This document shows positions 9,401 through 17,578 of a DNA stretch of 28,791 nucleotides, piece after piece. How positions within the stretch are numbered: position 1 is the stretch's first letter; every line of letters starts with the position of its first letter. This DNA is from Streptomyces novaecaesareae. GTDB lineage: Bacteria > Actinomycetota > Actinomycetes > Streptomycetales > Streptomycetaceae. Under the pieces are notes generated by a model. It was given only the letters and a program-made list of their open reading frames with translations, was not told the origin of the DNA and made no database searches. The translations under genes were made by a program, and so were the position numbers. The stretch spans positions 1 to 28,791 of the forward strand of contig NZ_JNWQ01000104.1 in NCBI RefSeq assembly GCF_000716875.1. Direction: 5' to 3'.

Positions 9401-9888
9401 CCTGGACGCAGCCGGGCCCGGGCGCGGTGGCGGACCCTCGGCTCCCCTCGTCCGTCGTGTCGCGCGCCACGAGCGTTCCTTCCGTACGGCCCGCTCCGGC
9501 CGCGCTTGTCCAGGCCGCGCCCGCCCGGACCGGACCCGTCCAGGCCGCGTCCCTGCCGCCGTCGCCCGGTACGGCGCGGGTGTTGCAGCGGGTGGCCGAG
9601 CAGGCGGGCCTGGTCGGGGTGCCGTTGACCGCCGTGCCGGCGCGCACGCCGACCACCACGGTGCAGGCCGCCCCGCAGGCCGCCGCGTCGGCGGGTTCGC
9701 CCGCCCGGAGCGCGTCCGCGCCCCACACCGGCGGATCGCCGTCCGGGCCGGCCGAGCCGGGCGGCGTCGGGCTCGGCGACCTCGACGAGTTGGCCCGGCG
9801 GCTGGTCGAACCGGTCGGGCGACTGCTGCGCACCGAACTGCGCCGGGGGAGGGAGCGCAGCGGTCGGCCGTACGACGGGCGCCGCTGA
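6496..9888 (+). CDS. Large disordered VQR-repeat protein of the CIS cluster
   Basis: The 1130-residue protein starts at a GTG overlapping the previous stop; the frame open upstream is a shadow. A short ordered N-terminal part (~residues 50-115, LRFRSRLSAWQDPSLCGPLG) is followed by ~970 residues of Ala/Pro/Gly/Arg-rich sequence. Recurrent motifs include about ten VQR, two LQR and three VQA units, and three LGAPLTALP-like units. There is a perfect 3 x 15-bp DNA repeat at 7266-7310 (VATAS x3) and longer internal duplications. The C-terminus is a predicted amphipathic helix from L1093 (LGDLDELARRLVEPVGRLL). It sits where a tape-measure gene would lie, between assembly proteins and the second tube gene. 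Tape measure, scaffold or cargo are all possible; no family function is known to me. Confidence 0.85.
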   Translation: MSRVGLRDWIGRRRAGDGDGGSAGGGTEVGAAPVGDADGAGPRRPAGDGGWRAVRPLVPTLAGAPHGVSDGLRFRSRLSAWQDPSLCGPLGHAVLPSAPVGILRAVATPVSTAAVFGGGDELALPVVSGAVGAAGAEPTADADDSGESGAPRRARPVQRSGGLRRLPVRSVPRTTRPGGTDRPAASADSDGSAPAGGAELTAPRRSDAADPAGPAGPARPVRPARPVRPVRPRPVGEALIVARRPGALAARPVTVVPVATASVATASVATASGPGRMPDAVAGPSSPATEPADGPRPPENGGAVAPTAAGPDGTAAPTRSEPGGGVVQRAASPGQLAPARPVLGAPLTALPASAAPVAATGPRVPDTASGGPAMPVVPADARPTGTGTGTGTAGPEPTYGWGTRATTEPTGSAAPRPARGPDGATPVQRTPSRAGASSPAPSSPTVERAEGAGHPRPDQAPARTRGGLGAPLDALPPTAATPGRTAPLLGGRAPVRRITGPTAGAATGGNSGTGGTDAGSVPSQSTSVALPLVGEGPRVQRVQRAVARSGDDSADAAARPQGGGGGRATAVPAAAAPPVGEAPRVRRAVRRSGDAPAVSAARPRSGDDGRSAGRNGPADTVSGTPSHGIGREHRPGAAPQPVVPATRAGSSAGASGQGGAPLGGGTRPAVAVRPVTGGWGVQRAVALTGPKRGLIGERPMKVALAAPVMPPATGAATGTGAGAAAPAPPVVPAVWSRALQPGTDGEPAAGPAVAVQRSRSGSRQTPGARDSRTAVGQPTPQGSPVRSGVSGAAAVPEQSFGAGAVQRSRVRGSSAGGGGRVAADRPSEQGSRLSGRASGLVRGVVGAVQRSRAWRPSERADGRVRADQPSEQGRSAQSGQSGQGGSAPSAARQPQGGTSGSSTAGSTAAGRPAVQRAVAPASAGRPRPGGSASPSAVVTVPRPPVVRLTPLAAPSLQRLPAASPQPQPSWTQPGPGAVADPRLPSSVVSRATSVPSVRPAPAALVQAAPARTGPVQAASLPPSPGTARVLQRVAEQAGLVGVPLTAVPARTPTTTVQAAPQAAASAGSPARSASAPHTGGSPSGPAEPGGVGLGDLDELARRLVEPVGRLLRTELRRGRERSGRPYDGRR
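7266..7310 (+). repeat. Perfect 15-bp tandem repeat, three copies
   Basis: The unit GGTGGCGACGGCCTC occurs three times head to tail (7266-7280, 7281-7295, 7296-7310), encoding in-frame VATAS repeats in the disordered protein. The 15-bp period keeps the frame, so copy number could vary by slippage without breaking the gene. Confidence 0.95.
8755..9050 (+). repeat. Dispersed in-frame 17-bp repeat encoding AVQRSR
   Basis: GCGGTGCAGCGTTCGCG occurs at 8755, 8905 and 9034. The spacings of 150 and 129 nt are both multiples of three. The second and third copies belong to a longer duplicated block of about 43 residues that shares an RPSEQG-like or QPSEQG motif downstream. This is direct sign of growth of the protein by internal duplication. 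Confidence 0.9.
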
Positions 9889-9905
9889 GCAGCGACGCGG
9901 ACCGG

Positions 9906-9951
9906 AAGCAGCAAGCAGGAGCAGGAGCAGGACGCAGGAGCAGGAAGCAGG
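9906..9951 (+). repeat. Purine-rich AGCAGGA repeat tract before the second tube gene
   Basis: The 74-bp gap between the VQR-repeat gene and the second tube gene contains repeated AGCAGGA/GGAGCA units. Several resemble Shine-Dalgarno cores, although only the last (GGGAG, near 9950) lies at a workable distance from the ATG at 9963. It may be a ribosome-loading or standby site; this is not established. Confidence 0.6.
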
Positions 9952-9962
9952 GAGCCGGACCG

Positions 9963-10388
9963 ATGACCGACAACATCTTCGCGACCAGTGTGTTCTTCAG
10001 CCTGACCATCGGCGGCAACGACCTGGGCGAGTTCACCACCTGCTCGGGGCTCGGTGCCCAGGTCGAGATCGAGCAGTACGCGGAGGGCGGCAACAACGGC
10101 TTCGCCTGGCAGCTGCCGGGCCGCATCACCTGGACGAACATCACGCTGACCCGCGCGGTCACCGCGGACACCGCGAAGATCACGCGCTGGCTGGGCGAGA
10201 TCGTCCGGAAGGTCGAACCGAAGGACGGGGAGATCGTGGCGCTGCGGCCCGACCTGAGCCGGATCGTCGGCTGGCAGGTGCTCGGGATCGTCCCGGTGCG
10301 GTGGGAGGGCCCGTCCTTCGACCCGTCCAGCTCCCAGCCCGCGATGGAGACCCTGGAGATCGCCCACGCGGGCCTCCGCCCGTCCTGA
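9963..10388 (+). CDS. Tube protein, second paralog (tube initiator, Pvc5-like)
   Basis: This 141-residue protein is in the same tail tube family as the product at 5422 but clearly divergent: VFFSLTIGGNDLGEFTTCSG at the start, GRITWTNITLTRAV in the middle and VPVRWEGPSFDPSSS at the end. PVC/Afp-type systems carry a main tube subunit plus tube proteins that start the tube on the spike. The position just before the LysM adaptor and VgrG-like spike fits that initiator role by inference. The start is ATG with GGGAG ~9 nt upstream. Confidence 0.92.
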   Translation: MTDNIFATSVFFSLTIGGNDLGEFTTCSGLGAQVEIEQYAEGGNNGFAWQLPGRITWTNITLTRAVTADTAKITRWLGEIVRKVEPKDGEIVALRPDLSRIVGWQVLGIVPVRWEGPSFDPSSSQPAMETLEIAHAGLRPS

Positions 10389-10461
10389 GGCCCCACCCCC
10401 GATTTCCCGTCAGCCCCGCCCCACCCAGCCGCCCCACCCAGCCCCCGTGAGGAGCACCAGG

Positions 10462-11184
10462 ATGTCCGCAGCGGTCCCCGCGAGCGTGACCCGGGCCCAA
10501 CTGACCATCATGGAGCCCCCGTCGACGGTCGGCGCCCAGCCCGGCGGGACGCTCGCGCAGCTCCGGCTCCAGTTCAACCCGGCGACCCTGGTGCTGCGCA
10601 AGACCACCGAGTGGCGGCGCACGCCGTCCCGGATGGCGGGCCAGTCCGCGTTGCCGGAGTTCGTCGGCAGCGGTCCGCGTTCGCTCTCGCTCGACGTGTT
10701 CCTGGACTCGACCGCGACCCACGACAACTCGGTGGAGCGGGCGGTGGAGCAGCTGATGACGGCGTGCGTGCCGACCCCGACCAGCCTGGCGCGCAAGACG
10801 CCGGCCAGTCCGTGGATCCGGCTGGACTGGGGCACCCTGAAGACGACGTCGTTCAACGGCGTGCTGACCGGCCTCTCCGTCACCTACACGCTGTTCGACG
10901 TGGACGGCAATCCGCTGCGCGCGGTGTGTTCCCTCTCCATCGACGAGGCCAGCGTCGACCCGGCTGGGCAGAACCCCACCTCCGGCTCCCCGGAGGCGCG
11001 CAGCACCCACCGGGTGATCGCGGGCGACAGCCTGCCGCTGCTCGCCTGGCGCGCGTACGGGGACGCGACGGCCTGGCGCACCATCGCGGAGGCCAACGAC
11101 ATCGACGATCCGCTGGCGCTGGTCCCCGGCGCGGAGCTGATCGTGCCGGGGATCGACGAACTCACCCGGGGAGGGCGGCCGTGA
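10462..11184 (+). CDS. CIS tube/spike adaptor with LysM domain (Pvc7/gp53-like)
   Basis: The 240-residue protein has an N-terminal CIS tube domain (LRLQFNPATLVLRKTTEWRR, then SLSLDVFLDSTATHDNSVE) and a C-terminal LysM domain at ~180-235 (HRVIAGDSLPLLAWRAYGDA through GAELIVPG). In Afp/PVC systems such adaptors link the tube initiator to the spike. The LysM fold serves as a baseplate joint and need not bind peptidoglycan. I chose the ATG at 10462 because GAGGAG lies 7 nt upstream; a GTG at 10447 in the same frame would put that site inside the gene. The stop overlaps the GTG of the spike gene (GTGA at 11181-11184). Confidence 0.93.
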   Translation: MSAAVPASVTRAQLTIMEPPSTVGAQPGGTLAQLRLQFNPATLVLRKTTEWRRTPSRMAGQSALPEFVGSGPRSLSLDVFLDSTATHDNSVERAVEQLMTACVPTPTSLARKTPASPWIRLDWGTLKTTSFNGVLTGLSVTYTLFDVDGNPLRAVCSLSIDEASVDPAGQNPTSGSPEARSTHRVIAGDSLPLLAWRAYGDATAWRTIAEANDIDDPLALVPGAELIVPGIDELTRGGRP

Positions 11185-12959
11185 CGACCCCCGAGGCCCG
11201 GGGCGGCCGGCCGTTCGCCGCGGATCCCGTCGTCGAGGCGCCGGGCCCGCTGCCGCCGGCCTGGGCGGCCCAGTTGGTCTCCTGTGACATCGAGGAGAGC
11301 GTCGGCCTGCCCGACACGGCCGTCCTGAGCTTCCGGGACGCGGACCACACCTTCCTCGCGACGACGGGCATCACCATCGGCACTCCGCTGCGGGTGTCCG
11401 TGGTCACCGTGCAGGGGCACACCCAGGTGCGGCTGTTCACCGGCGAGGTGACCGCGCTGGAGCTGGAGGTGGACACCACGGGCTCGTACACCGTGGTGCG
11501 GGCCTCGGCGGTCACCCACCGCCTGATGCGCGGGCGCCGGGTGAAGGCCTTCCGGAACATGACGACCGCCGACATCGTCCGCCAGGTCGCCGCGGGTGCG
11601 GGCCTGTCGTGCGGGCGGGTCGACGCGTTCCCGGTCGTCCACCAGCAGCTCTCCCAGGCGAACGTCCCGGACTGGGAGTTCCTGCAGTTCCTGGCGCAGG
11701 AGAGCGGCGCGCACGTGCGGGTCGACGACGACGGCCGGCTGGAGTTCGTCCGGCCCGATCCCGCGTCCGGCGCGCCGGCGCCGTCCACCCCGGCGCCGCA
11801 GAGCCCGATGGTCCTGGAGTACGGGCGCAACCTGCTGGAGCTGCGCGGGGTGCTGACGAGTACCGCCGGCGCGGACACGGTCGAGGCGCGCGGCTGGAAC
11901 GTCACCACCAAGAGCGCCCTGGTCGCCACCGAGCCGTCGGTGACCTCCCGGACGGTGCTGCCGGGGATGAGCCCCTCGACGGTGACCTCCGCCTTCCCCG
12001 GCCCGGCCCGGCTGACCGTCGCCGACACCCCGTACCGCACGCAGGCGGAGACGACCGCCGCGGCCCGGTCGCTGGCGGCCTCGGTGGCCGCCGGCTTCGG
12101 CGAGTTGGAGGTGGTCGCCGAGGGCAACCCGCGGCTGCGGGCGGGCAGCGCGGTCGCCCTGGGCAACGTCGGCGCCGCCTTCTCCGGCCGCTACACCGTC
12201 ACCGGGGTGCGCCACCTGCTCGAACCGTTCCGCGGCTACCGCAGCACCGTGGTGGTCAGCGCGTCGCCGGACCGCTCGCTGGCCGGGCTGGTCACCGGGG
12301 GCAACGCACCGCCGCGCGGGCCGCGGATGCCGGGCCTGGCCGTCGCCGTGGTCACCGACGTCCGGGAGCCGGGTGGCGGTCAGCGCGGCTGGGTGAAGCT
12401 GAAGTTCCCCTGGCTGGACGACACTTACGTCTCCGACTGGGTGCGCACCGTGCAGTGGGGCGGGCACGGGGGCGGCGGGGTGGTCTGCCCCGAGGTCAAC
12501 GACGAGGTGCTGGTCGGCTTCGAGCAGGGCGACCTGGACAGCCCGTACGTGCTGGGCGGGCTCTACAACGGCGTGGACCGGCCCTCGCCGCACGACGTGC
12601 CGCTGGTCGACGCGGCCGCCGGCAAGGTCAACCGCCGCTCCGTGGCCTCCCGTTCGGGCCACCGGCTGGAGCTGCTGGACGTGCCGGGCGGTAAGTCCGG
12701 GGTCCGCCTGGCGAGCGGTGACGGAAAGCTGGAGGTCCAACTGGACCAGCAGAAGGGCGAGATCGTCCTGACCGTCCACGGCGCGGGCGGCGCGGCGGGG
12801 AGCACGGTGCGCCTCTCCTCCTCCGGGATCACCCTGGACGCGGGCACCGGTGAGGTGAACGTGCGCGGCGCCTCGGTGACCGTCCGGGGCACGACCGCCG
12901 TCACCGTGGACGGCGGGGCCGAGGCCGTCCTCAAGGGGGCCTTCGTGCGGATCAATTGA
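11181..12959 (+). CDS. VgrG-like spike protein (Pvc8-type, gpD/gp27 plus gp5 OB fold)
   Basis: The 592-residue spike hub starts at a GTG overlapping the previous stop. Residues ~1-375 resemble the gp27/late control gene D barrel fold (MRGRRVKAFRNMTTADIVRQ, then WEFLQFLAQESGAHVRVDDD). Residues ~383-475 are the gp5 OB fold (RGWVKLKFPWLDDTYVSDWV, ending GLYNGVDRP). A short C-terminal beta-helix part, ~520-592, has repeating strands (VRLSSSGITLDAGTGEVNV, then VTVRGTTAVTVDGGAEAVL). It forms the trimeric spike on which the PAAR tip sits. No enzymatic extension is fused to it. Confidence 0.95.
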   Translation: MTTPEARGGRPFAADPVVEAPGPLPPAWAAQLVSCDIEESVGLPDTAVLSFRDADHTFLATTGITIGTPLRVSVVTVQGHTQVRLFTGEVTALELEVDTTGSYTVVRASAVTHRLMRGRRVKAFRNMTTADIVRQVAAGAGLSCGRVDAFPVVHQQLSQANVPDWEFLQFLAQESGAHVRVDDDGRLEFVRPDPASGAPAPSTPAPQSPMVLEYGRNLLELRGVLTSTAGADTVEARGWNVTTKSALVATEPSVTSRTVLPGMSPSTVTSAFPGPARLTVADTPYRTQAETTAAARSLAASVAAGFGELEVVAEGNPRLRAGSAVALGNVGAAFSGRYTVTGVRHLLEPFRGYRSTVVVSASPDRSLAGLVTGGNAPPRGPRMPGLAVAVVTDVREPGGGQRGWVKLKFPWLDDTYVSDWVRTVQWGGHGGGGVVCPEVNDEVLVGFEQGDLDSPYVLGGLYNGVDRPSPHDVPLVDAAAGKVNRRSVASRSGHRLELLDVPGGKSGVRLASGDGKLEVQLDQQKGEIVLTVHGAGGAAGSTVRLSSSGITLDAGTGEVNVRGASVTVRGTTAVTVDGGAEAVLKGAFVRIN

Positions 12960-13030
12960 CGAACCATCAGCTACCTCGCAGCAAACCAGTGCCCACGACC
13001 AGCAGGGCACCATCGGAATGGAGACCGTAC

Positions 13031-13342
13031 ATGCCCCCCGCAGCCCGGACCGGCGACCTCACCGACCACGGCGGCGCCCTCACCACCCCGCCGCCGGGCG
13101 CCGTCAAGGTGGCGACCGTGCTGATCGGCGGCCGGCCCGCCGCGGTGGTCGGCAGCATCCACGCCTGCGTCCCGCACGTGGAAATGGGCCCCGCCAACCT
13201 CGTCGAGCCCGGCCTGGGCGGAGTGACCAGGGGCGTGGTCCTGATCGGCGGGCTGCCCGCGGCCCGCATGGGGGACAAGACGACCTGCGGTGCCACCATC
13301 ACCAGCGGCGCGTTCAACGTGCTGATCGGAGGCGCCGTATGA
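13031..13342 (+). CDS. PAAR-type spike tip protein
   Basis: The 103-residue protein has the PAAR pattern: repeats VLIGGRPAAVVGSIHACV and VLIGGLPAARMGDKTTCG, with the Cys and His residues that bind the tip metal in this family. It caps the VgrG-like spike. I chose the ATG at 13031; the frame extends upstream to a TTG at 12956, but that would overlap the spike stop and lacks a binding site. A GGAGA-like site lies ~7 nt before the ATG. Its stop overlaps the gp25 ATG (ATGA at 13339-13342). No toxin domain is attached. Confidence 0.9.
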   Translation: MPPAARTGDLTDHGGALTTPPPGAVKVATVLIGGRPAAVVGSIHACVPHVEMGPANLVEPGLGGVTRGVVLIGGLPAARMGDKTTCGATITSGAFNVLIGGAV

Positions 13343-13818
13343 CCAGCAGTTTCATCGGCCGCGGCTGGGCCTTCCCGCTTCGGGTCAACGCCACCGGCGG
13401 CATCGGCATGGTGGAACGGGACCGGGAGATCGCGGAGGCCGTCCGGCTGATCCTCGGCACCGCCCCCGGCGAACGGCCGATGCGCCCCGAATTCGGCTGC
13501 GGCATCCACGAGTACGTCTTCGCCCCGGGCGACAGCACCACCGCCGGGCGGATCGCCCGCGAGGTGCGCATCGCACTGGAACGCTGGGAGCCGCGGATCG
13601 AGGTCGACGACGTGGTGATCGCCTTCGACCGCGTCGACGAGGGCACGCTCTACATCGACGTCCACTACACCGTGCGCGCCACCAACGACCGCCGCAACCT
13701 GGTCTTCCCCTTCTACACCATCCCGGAGCACCCGGCCGCCGAGTCCGCCGCCGAGTCCCCGGCCGCCGCGTCCCCGATCGCAGCGTCCCCGATCGCAGCG
13801 GGCGGGGGCGCGAGCTGA
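13339..13818 (+). CDS. GPW/gp25 family baseplate wedge protein
   Basis: The 159-residue protein matches gp25: WAFPLRVNATGGIGMVERD, then EAVRLILGTAPGERPMRPEF and the EPR-type core motif in RWEPRIEVDDV. This protein is central to the baseplate and starts sheath assembly. A low-complexity Ala/Ser/Pro tail (~residues 134-159) contains a duplicated SPIAASPIAA segment from a 15-bp DNA repeat. Both ends overlap neighbours: ATGA with the PAAR gene, and its TGA shares one base with the ATG of the J gene at 13818. Confidence 0.95.
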   Translation: MTSSFIGRGWAFPLRVNATGGIGMVERDREIAEAVRLILGTAPGERPMRPEFGCGIHEYVFAPGDSTTAGRIAREVRIALERWEPRIEVDDVVIAFDRVDEGTLYIDVHYTVRATNDRRNLVFPFYTIPEHPAAESAAESPAAASPIAASPIAAGGGAS

Positions 13819-15779
13819 TGGCCCTGCCCTCCCCGAACCTCGACGACCGCCGCTTCCAGCAACTCGTCGACGAGGCCAAGCGGTACGTCCAGCAGCGCGC
13901 ACCGGAGTGGACCGACCACAACGTCTCCGACCCGGGCGTCACCCTCATCGAGACCTTCGCCTACCTGGTGGACCAACTCCTCTACCGGCTGAACCGGGTA
14001 CCGGAGAAGAACTACGCCGCCTTCCTCGACCTGCTGGGCATCCGGCTCTTCCCGCCCGCCGCGGCCCGCGCCGAGGTCGACTTCTGGCTCTCCGCCCCGC
14101 AGCCCGAGACCGTCCTGCTGCGAGCGGGCACCGAAGTCTCCACGCTGCGCACCGAGACCGACGACGCCGTGGTCTTCGCCACCGCCGAGGACCTGCCGAT
14201 CGTCCCCAGCGAGCTGGACCGGCTGGTCACCGTCCACGCCACCGGCGAGCAGTCCGACCGTACGGCCAGGCTGGCCGACGGGGCCGACGTGCCGTGCTTC
14301 CAGCCGCGCCCGGAGGCCGGGGACGCCATGCTCTTCGCCCTGCCGGCCGTGGTGCCGCGGTGCATCCTGGTCGTCCGGCTGGACAGCCGGGTGGAGGGCG
14401 TCGGCGTCGACCCGCGCCAGCCGCCGCTGGCCTGGGAGGTGTGGGACGGCGCCCGCTGGATCGGCTGCGAGACCGGCAGCGACACCACCGGCGGCCTCAA
14501 CCGGCCCGGCGAGGTGGTGGTGTTCGTGCCCGCCGGGCACACCGCGTCGGTGGTCGCCGGGCGGCGGGCCGGCTGGCTGCGCTGCCGGGTCACCGAGCCG
14601 CGCCCCGGCCAGCCGTTCTACTCCGAGTCCCCCACCATCCGCCGGGCCGAGGTGTTCACGGTCGGCGGCACCGCGACCGTCGTCCACGCGCAGACCGTCA
14701 CCGACGCGCCGCTCGGCTCCTCGGAGGGCGTCGCGGGCCAGCGCTTCCGGCTCGCCCGGCCGCCTGTCCTGCTCGACGGCGAGCCCCCGGTGGTCGAGGT
14801 CGCGGCCGGTGAGGGGTGGCAGCGGTGGACACTCGTCGAGCACTTCGGCGACTCCTCCCCGGCCGACCGGCACGTGGTGCTCGACGCGACCACCGGCGAG
14901 TTCCAGTTCCCGCCCGCGGTCCGGGAGCCCGACGGCAGCCTGCGCGCCTTCGGGGCGGTGCCGCCCAAGGGCGCGCGGCTGCGCGTCCCGCACTACCGCA
15001 CCGGCGGCGGGATCGCGGGCAACGTCGCCCGCGGCACGATCACCGTGCTGCGCAGCTCCGTCCCGTACATCGCCCGGGTGGACAACCGGGAGGCGGCCCG
15101 GGGCGGGGTCGACGGCGAGACCGTGGAGAACGCCAAGCTGCGCGCCCCGCACCAGCTGCGGCTGCAGGAACGGGCCGTCACCGCCGGGGACTTCGAGCTG
15201 ATCGCCCGGCAGGCCGCGCCGTCCGCCGCCCGGATCAGCTGCGTGCCCGCCGGCGGCGGGGAGGCGGGGGCGGTGCGGGTGCTGGTCGTCCCCGACGCCG
15301 TCGCGGACGACGGCGACCGGCTGCGGTTCGAGCAACTGATCCCCGACGAGCAGGTGCTGGCCGCCGTCGCGGCCGCCCTCGACGAGCGGCGGCTGATCGG
15401 CACCCGGATCCTCGTGCAGCCCCCCTCCTACCAGGGCGTGACGGTGGTCGCCCGGCTCACCACCCGCTCCACCGACCCCGACCGGGTCCGCGAGGCGGTG
15501 CTCGCCGCGCTGTACCGGTACCTCAACCCGCTGCGCGGCGGCGCCGAGGGCTCGGGCTGGCCGTTCGGCCGGGCGGTGCAGTACGGGGAGGTGTTCGCGG
15601 TGCTCCAGCGGGTCGCCGCCGTCACGGGGGTCGAGGAGCTGCGACTGTTCCCGGCGGACCCGATCACCGGGCGCCGGGGCGCGCCCGCCGAGCGGGTCGA
15701 GGTCCCGCCGGACGCCCTGGTCTTCTCCCACCAGCACCAGGTGGTGGTCACGGTGGCGGGCGAGGACGGGCCGTCATGA
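13818..15779 (+). CDS. Baseplate J family protein (Pvc11-like)
   Basis: The 653-residue product carries the N-terminal signature seen in J/gp6 proteins of CIS clusters (WTDHNVSDPGVTLIETFAYL, then LYRLNRVPEKNYAAFLDLLG). A long beta-rich middle and the typical C-terminal region follow (LAAVAAALDERRLIGTRILV and YRYLNPLRGGAEGSGWPFGR). It builds the baseplate wedge ring. The start shares a base with the gp25 stop. The stop overlaps the ATG of an 18-codon reading frame at 15776 (ATGA) rather than the next structural gene, which starts 50 bp further on. Confidence 0.95.
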   Translation: MALPSPNLDDRRFQQLVDEAKRYVQQRAPEWTDHNVSDPGVTLIETFAYLVDQLLYRLNRVPEKNYAAFLDLLGIRLFPPAAARAEVDFWLSAPQPETVLLRAGTEVSTLRTETDDAVVFATAEDLPIVPSELDRLVTVHATGEQSDRTARLADGADVPCFQPRPEAGDAMLFALPAVVPRCILVVRLDSRVEGVGVDPRQPPLAWEVWDGARWIGCETGSDTTGGLNRPGEVVVFVPAGHTASVVAGRRAGWLRCRVTEPRPGQPFYSESPTIRRAEVFTVGGTATVVHAQTVTDAPLGSSEGVAGQRFRLARPPVLLDGEPPVVEVAAGEGWQRWTLVEHFGDSSPADRHVVLDATTGEFQFPPAVREPDGSLRAFGAVPPKGARLRVPHYRTGGGIAGNVARGTITVLRSSVPYIARVDNREAARGGVDGETVENAKLRAPHQLRLQERAVTAGDFELIARQAAPSAARISCVPAGGGEAGAVRVLVVPDAVADDGDRLRFEQLIPDEQVLAAVAAALDERRLIGTRILVQPPSYQGVTVVARLTTRSTDPDRVREAVLAALYRYLNPLRGGAEGSGWPFGRAVQYGEVFAVLQRVAAVTGVEELRLFPADPITGRRGAPAERVEVPPDALVFSHQHQVVVTVAGEDGPS

Positions 15780-15832
15780 GCGAGCGGTGGGGGTACCCCC
15801 GGCCGGAGGCTGGGGGAGAGGTGGGGGCATGA
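15776..15832 (+). CDS. Possible 18-codon micro-ORF linking J and I genes
   Basis: An ATG overlaps the J stop (ATGA at 15776-15779) and the frame ends in a TGA overlapping the ATG of tail protein I (ATGA at 15829-15832). It spans a hairpin repeat element. The peptide (MSERWGYPRPEAGGEVGA) resembles nothing I know. The double overlap suggests that translating ribosomes could pass from J to I through it. It may instead be a by-product of the repeat inserting between two genes that once overlapped. Confidence 0.3.
   Translation: MSERWGYPRPEAGGEVGA
15789..15816 (+). repeat. Hairpin-forming palindromic element between J and I
   Basis: The segment starts with the perfect palindrome GGGGGTACCCCC (15789-15800). 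It continues into a 9-bp stem with a 3-nt GGA loop: CCCCC (15796-15800) pairs with GGGGG (15812-15816), and GGCC pairs with GGCT with one G-T wobble. I recall similar GGGGGTACCCCC...AGGCTGGGGGAG elements as dispersed in Streptomyces intergenic regions. That recollection is from memory and not checked. Confidence 0.75.
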
Positions 15833-16422
15833 GTAGCCGGGCCGCCGTTCCGGGACTGCCCAGCCCGTACCCGATCGGCGAGCTGCTTCCCGCGCTCTTC
15901 GCCGACGACGACTTCGCCCAGCGGTTCACGGCCGGCCTGGACACCGTCCTCGCCCCGGTCTTCGCCACCCTGGACAGCCTGCCCGCCTACTTCCGCCCCG
16001 ACCTCGCGCCGGCCGACTTCCTGGACTGGCTGGCGTCCTGGGTCGCGGTGGAGGTCGACCCGGCCTGGCCGCTGGAGGTGCGCCGGGCGGTGGTCGGGCG
16101 CGCGGTGGAACTGCACCGGTGGCGCGGCACCCGGCGCGGACTCGCCGAGCGGCTGCGGCTGGTGCTGGGCGCCGGGGTCGAGATCGTGGACGGCGGCGGC
16201 GCCTCCTGGTCCACCGCCGCCGGGGCCGCCCCGCCGCCCGCGTCGAGCGGTGAGGTGCTGGTGCGGGTCTGGCCCCTGCGGCCGGGTCCGGCGGAGGAAC
16301 TGGACGAGGACCGGGTGCTCTCCGTCGTCAGGGCGGGCTGCCCGGTCCATCTGATCTGCCGGGTGGAGATCCTGCCCGGTCCACCTGGTCCACCCGGTCC
16401 ATCCGGGCGAGCGGAGGGCTGA
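15829..16422 (+). CDS. Phage tail protein I family baseplate protein (Pvc12/gp7-like)
   Basis: The 197-residue protein matches the tail protein I / TIGR02242 type: YPIGELLPALFADDDFAQRF, then YFRPDLAPADFLDWLASWVA and VELHRWRGTRRGLAERLRL. It completes the baseplate wedge with J. The ATG at 15829 has GGAGAGG upstream, and a GTG at 15787 in the same frame lies inside the hairpin repeat, so it was rejected. The C-terminus ends in three collagen-like Gly-X-Y triplets (PGPPGPPGPSG). The next gene starts 3 bp after the stop. Confidence 0.92.
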   Translation: MSSRAAVPGLPSPYPIGELLPALFADDDFAQRFTAGLDTVLAPVFATLDSLPAYFRPDLAPADFLDWLASWVAVEVDPAWPLEVRRAVVGRAVELHRWRGTRRGLAERLRLVLGAGVEIVDGGGASWSTAAGAAPPPASSGEVLVRVWPLRPGPAEELDEDRVLSVVRAGCPVHLICRVEILPGPPGPPGPSGRAEG

Positions 16423-16425
16423 CGG

Positions 16426-17544
<1,119 letters not shown>

Positions 17545-17578
17545 GCCCGCCGAAGAAGACGGAGCCGCCCGGGGGCGG
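17545..17578. terminator. Weak hairpin between convergent CIS and GH31 genes
   Basis: The 34-bp convergent gap contains CCGCC-CGGG-GGCGG (17565-17578), a 5-bp stem with a 4-nt loop, ending right at the GH31 stop codon. There is no T tract on either strand, so a terminator role is only suggested by location. Confidence 0.35.

Noticed and set aside
6900..9600. CRISPR-like or mobile repeat array
   Set aside because: The repeats are in-frame, unevenly spaced and encode recurring protein motifs. There are no uniform spacers and no cas genes.
10884..13013. 709-residue open frame antisense to adaptor and spike genes
   Set aside because: Composition is that of a GC-rich shadow; it covers two recognised genes and has no recognisable motif.
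15789..15816. Transcription terminator between J and I
   Set aside because: The hairpin has no T tract and lies inside an operon whose downstream genes are needed; a dispersed repeat element fits better.
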